From Neoceratodus forsteri (lineage: Eukaryota > Chordata > Ceratodontiformes > Ceratodontidae), in contig CM028131.1 of the NCBI GenBank assembly GCA_016271365.2, positions 288,799,001 to 288,863,000 on the forward strand: 64,000 bases of DNA, in the 5' to 3' direction. The notes below the pieces were generated by a model, which worked only from the letters and a program-made list of their open reading frames with translations, made no database searches and had not been told where the DNA came from. This document shows positions 60,627 to 64,000 of the stretch, piece after piece. Position 1 is the first letter of the stretch, and every line of letters starts with the position of its first letter. The translations under genes and the position numbers were made by a program.

Positions 60627-61370
60627 AAAGAGATTTTGAAACTCCTCTACAAGCTCCTACGTCTGTCCCTCCTTTGGACAAAAGGTTGGATAAAAAGTAC
60701 CAGCTTGACAGGACGGGCTGAATTTTTGTTTTCACACCCTGACCACCAGGGGTGGTGCAAGCTACAGCTTGTGACAAGGCACAAGTCTCTCTGGCTTCCC
60801 ACCCCCCAGAGAAGGACTGTCGAAAAATTGATTGTATGGCCAAGATACCTGTCAGCCTCTCTAACCATTAGGCAAGCTAACTATCAGGCCTATGCAGCCC
60901 AGTACCAGAAGGCTCTCTGGCAGTTTGTTCTGGACATGGCTGAGAAAGCACCTACTCCTCTTTCGGCAGACCTAGCTGAAACTGCTAGGGTTGGCCTGGA
61001 AGCTGCCAAATACCAGTTCCAAATGGCAGCAGATAGTAATGAGACTGCTGCAAGATGGATGGCAAATATCATTGCACAAAGAAGGTTTGCCTGGTTGAGA
61101 GCCACAAACCTCACACAGGATACGCAGAATAAGACTCTGGATTTTCCTATGGAGGGCACTTCCCTATTTGACAGCCATACAGAGGCCTCTATGAAGAAGA
61201 TGGATGAGTATAAAGCCATCTTCCATAGCAATTCTGCAAAAGAAAGACTCTCCACCTCCTCCAGACCTTGCAGGAGGGGAGGCAGGGGCAGTCAGTTTAA
61301 TTCCAGGCCTTTTTATCAGGCCATGGTACTTCCTCAGGCAGCCCAATACACCCAGTAAGGGTATTTCAGG
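60627..61370 (+). pseudogene. DIRS F Gag-like ORF, C-terminal half
   Basis: The text continues the Gag cut at 47286. APTSVPPLDKRLDKKYQLDR is read in one frame, then, after shifts, SASLTIRQANYQAYAAQYQK, ADLAETARVGLEAAKYQFQM and AADSNETAARWMANIIAQRR in frame 60636-61358. These match the C-terminal Gag domain of A and B. It ends with ASMKKMDEYKAIF and an Arg/Gly/Ser-rich tail (CRRGGRGSQFNSRPFYQA). Confidence 0.78.
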
Positions 61371-61454
61371 GATAGGGGTAGGAAAGGTGCAAGGCATGGT
61401 GCCCAGCCTCAGCCCCAATCCAAGCAGGACTCCTGACTTCCTTGATCAGGCTGC

Positions 61455-62390
61455 CTCTCCTTTACCAGTAGGGGGCAGGCTGGCCCATTATTTCCAGAAC
61501 TGGAAAACCATCACCACAGACAAGTGGGTTCTGGAGACAGTGAGTCAGGAACTGTCCTTAAGTTTCAAGTCCTTCCCTTTTTAAAAAAAAAAACAGAGTT
61601 TTCAAACCAGCCTCTCTTCTGGAAAGGAAAAGGCTGGAAAAAGAGGTGAAACGCCTACTTTCACTAAAGGCAGTGGAACTAGTGCCTCTACATCAAAGGG
61701 AAAATGGACTTTACTCAAGGTATTTTCTTACTCCAGAGAAAAATGGAGAGATGCAGCCTATATTGGATCTAAGGGTCCTCAACAGGTTCCTAGCAAAACC
61801 AAAGTTAAAAATGGTAACTTTGTCTCTGATTCTGCCAGCACTCCAAAAGGGAGATTGGTTGGCATCATTGGACCCAAAAGATGTCTATTTCCACATCCCC
61901 ATAAGGGAGTCTCACAGAAAGTATCTCTGGTTTCAGGTCATTATTAGTTCTCAGCTCTACCTTTCGGTCTCACTTCAACACCAAGGGTGTTCACAAACTG
62001 TCTGGCTGTGGTAGTGGCTCACCTGCGAAGACAAGGTGTCACAGTAGTCCCTTATCTAGACGACTGGCTGGTGGTGGGAAATTCACCACAGCAGTTAGCA
62101 GAACACCTGCAGCTCACTCAGCAGCTTCTACAATCTCTGGGTTTCCTTTTAAATCTGGAAAAATCAGTTCTTCTTCATTCCCAAATTCTGCAGTTTATAG
62201 GAACAGAATTGAATATCAAAGTGGGCAGAGCCTTTCTACCCAGAGACAGGGTAAAAAGCATCCTGCAGTTGACAGGTTCTTTCAAGCTCACTATCCCAAG
62301 GCCTGCAAGGCAATTTCTCCAACTCCTGGGCCACGTGGCAGCTGCAACAGGCACAGTGCTAGGCTCCAGGTTTCAGATGAGGTACATCTA
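61455..62390 (+). pseudogene. DIRS F reverse transcriptase
   Basis: VGGRLAHYFQNWKTITTDKW is the leader. A run of A at 61582-61592 shifts the frame. The palm reads MQPILDLRVLNRFLAKPKLK and DWLASLDPKDVYFHIPI, with the first Asp region intact. A short deletion around 61935-61980 removes part of the PFGLTSAPRVF block, which shifts the frame. VPYLDDWLVVGN has the YLDD pair intact (codons 62053-62064). FIGTELNIKVGRAFLPRDR and FLQLLGHVAAATG follow. Confidence 0.86.
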
Positions 62391-62915
62391 GTTTCACTTA
62401 GGAGCTCATTGGTCCCAAAGAAAGGATTCCCTGTCAAAACTCGTCCTTATAACAAAAACATTTCTTCAGGCTCTTCAGTGGTGGAAAGAGGAAGCCAACC
62501 TCAGAGAAGGGGTTCCCTTCCAAAAAGAACTTCCATCAATGATTCTCACAACAGATGCATCTCTCTTAGGCTGGGGGGGATTATCTAGCAGAGCACACTA
62601 TCCAGGGCACTTGGTCAAGCGCAGAGACTCTTTTACACATCAGTCTGTTAGAGCTCAGGGCAGTGTTTCTGGCAATGCAAGCATTTACGCCACTGATACA
62701 GGGGAGGGTAGTGCAAGTCAGGACAGACAACACTATCACAATGTACTACACAAACAAGCAAGGGGGAACAAGGTCAAGCCTCCTTTGCATGGAGGCTGTG
62801 CGAATTTGGACCCTAGCTTACTCGCTGGGATCCCCACTACAGGCCATTCACTTGCCAGACAGTGTTCTGGCAGATGCTGTGAGACGGAATCAGTCAGGCC
62901 CATCATGAATGGTCT
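62391..62915 (+). pseudogene. DIRS F RNase H
   Basis: ILTTDASLLGWGG has the first Asp, followed by a frameshift near 62575. LLELRAVFLAMQAF has the Glu (about 62645-62685), VQVRTDNTITMYYTNKQGG the third acid and SVLADAVRRNQSG the fourth. A few bases are missing before VLADA compared with DNVLADALSR of A. All four acids are visible. Confidence 0.82.
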
Positions 62916-64000
62916 GTGAACAGACAAGTGGTGCAGACCTTATTCAGGAGGTGAGGCACTCCAGAAATAGATCTCTTTGCCTCTCATCAGAGTCACCACT
63001 TGCCACAGTTCTGGTGCAGGCCTTCAGCAGAGGGGTCGTTTTCTCTGGATGCCCTTATTCTGAATTGGTCAAGGAAATTCCTGTATGTATTCCCAGCGTT
63101 TCCTCTGGTGTACAGGGTGCTGTTGAAACTCGGGTCTCAGCAAGCAGCAGTGATTCTGATAGCCCCAGTCTGGGCCAGGCAGCCTTTGTACCCCCCTATT
63201 GCTAGCCATGTCAGTGGACAAACCGATGCACCTTCCCAGGAGGCAGAGTCTTCTCACCTCCAACCAAGGGAGGCTCCTGTATCCGAACCTCAATCACTCA
63301 GACTCAAAGCTTGGCTTTTGAGGACCTAGAATATGCTAGTTTACAGCTTTCTAAACCAGTTATGGATGTTTTACGAGGATACAGGAAATCCTCCACTAAG
63401 AAAATCTGTGCTGCAAAGTGGAAGAGGTTTTCTGCTTGGTAATCTAGTAGGGGTATAGTGCCAGCCCAGGCAGGAGTGCCACTGGTACTGGACTACCTGG
63501 TCTATTTACATTCTACAGGCTTACAGCCTTCTACATTGAAGATTCATTTGGCTTCATTCTCTGTTTATGCATCTGCAGGCAAGACTGTTTCTTTGGCATC
63601 AAACCCCATATTTGAAAGGTTCTTCAAGGGCCTTTCTCATGTGTATCCACCGGTGAGGGAACCGGTGCCAGCTTGGGACCTTAATATCTGCATTGTTCAA
63701 CTTATGGCTTCCCCCTTTGAACATGTTTTCAGCTCCTTTGAAATATGCCACATGGAAAGCAGTATTTCTAGTGACCATTACTTCAGCTAGAAGGATTAGT
63801 GAGCTCCAGGCTTTATGTGTTGAGAAGGACTATATTTCCTTCCATAGGGATAAGGTGGTCCTTCAGACAAATAGGAAATTCCTTTCCAAAGTGGTTTCAG
63901 ACTTCCATTTGAACCAGTCTTTCACCTTGCCAGTGTTCTTCACTGACCATTCTTCTTCTGGTGAGCATGGGCTGCATAGCCTGGATGTCTAAAGAGCTTT
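62916..64000 (+). pseudogene. DIRS F linker and tyrosine recombinase, cut by the window edge
   Basis: The linker PSAEGSFSLDALILNWSRKF and VILIAPVWARQPLYPPI lead to the recombinase. After a stop at about 63441, VPLVLDYLVYLHSTGLQPST and LKIHLASFSVYASAGKTVSL are the core-binding domain. AVFLVTITSARRISELQALC is the first catalytic box with its Arg intact. VVSDFHLNQSFTLPVFFTDH and HGLHSLDV reach the window end. The H-x-x-R and Tyr boxes and the right terminus lie outside. Confidence 0.85.

Larger units (their letters stand above)
39093..64000 (+). mobile_element. DIRS element 'F', complete to the window edge, split by DIRS E and an L1
   Basis: The left terminal region (39093-39476) resembles that of B (CCCCAGGAA, TGCAGTAT, CTATGCAAAT in the same order). 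After DIRS E (39477-46273) its leader continues, then Gag N-terminus (46508-47286), an L1 (47287-60616), Gag C-terminus, RT, RNase H and recombinase up to the window end. It is of the A/B lineage. Its right terminus lies outside, so its placement inside H is an inference from the H text stopping at about 39090. Confidence 0.82.

Overview
The window looks like a piece of a large, repeat-choked vertebrate genome, and I find no host gene in it. Almost every base can be assigned to a transposable element. They are mainly DIRS-type tyrosine-recombinase retrotransposons (ten separate units, all on the + strand), with two L1/Tx1-like LINEs, a CR1 LINE with an esterase ORF1, a 5'-truncated CR1/L2-like LINE, a Tc1/mariner element, a Harbinger-like non-autonomous element, a tRNA-derived SINE and several small inverted-repeat elements. 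This mixture, dominated by DIRS, fits an amphibian with a giant genome. A caecilian is my best guess, a salamander the next, but nothing in the sequence proves the species.

The layout is a set of nested insertions. The outermost visible element is an old DIRS, called H here. Its reverse transcriptase, RNase H and recombinase pieces lie at 7108-8160, 8388-8735, 9380-9631, 15253-15352, 37402-37525 and 38853-39092. H is split by a minus-strand CR1 (531-7105, itself cut by a DIRS end at 1-530, a Harbinger-like element at 883-2504 and a Tc1 element at 3225-4835). It is also split by DIRS A (9632-15252), DIRS C (15353-37401), DIRS D (37526-38852) and, by inference, DIRS F (about 39093 to beyond the window end). 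DIRS C contains DIRS B (15899-30605). B contains an L1 (19401-26545), and that L1 contains a truncated CR1/L2-like LINE (about 24275-25385), which is five levels deep. DIRS F contains DIRS E (39477-46273), which carries a 5' fragment of a G-type DIRS at 41658-42630, and a second L1 (47287-60616). That L1 carries DIRS G (48735-54988) and a SINE (56196-56622).

The fuller DIRS copies share one plan: an inverted terminal repeat, a Gag-like ORF opening with a double CxxC zinc finger, a reverse transcriptase (YVDD/YLDD), an RNase H, a linker, a tyrosine recombinase, an internal complementary region that joins the reverse complements of both element ends, and a right inverted repeat. Where a DIRS entered a coding part of H, removing it rejoins H with no target-site duplication, in frame for A and D. 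This is the signature of recombinase-mediated integration. All copies are decayed by frameshifts and stops. Some have altered catalytic motifs, while E and F keep the RT aspartates. C and D are internal-deletion derivatives that kept their termini. Junction positions were read by eye and may be off by a few bases.
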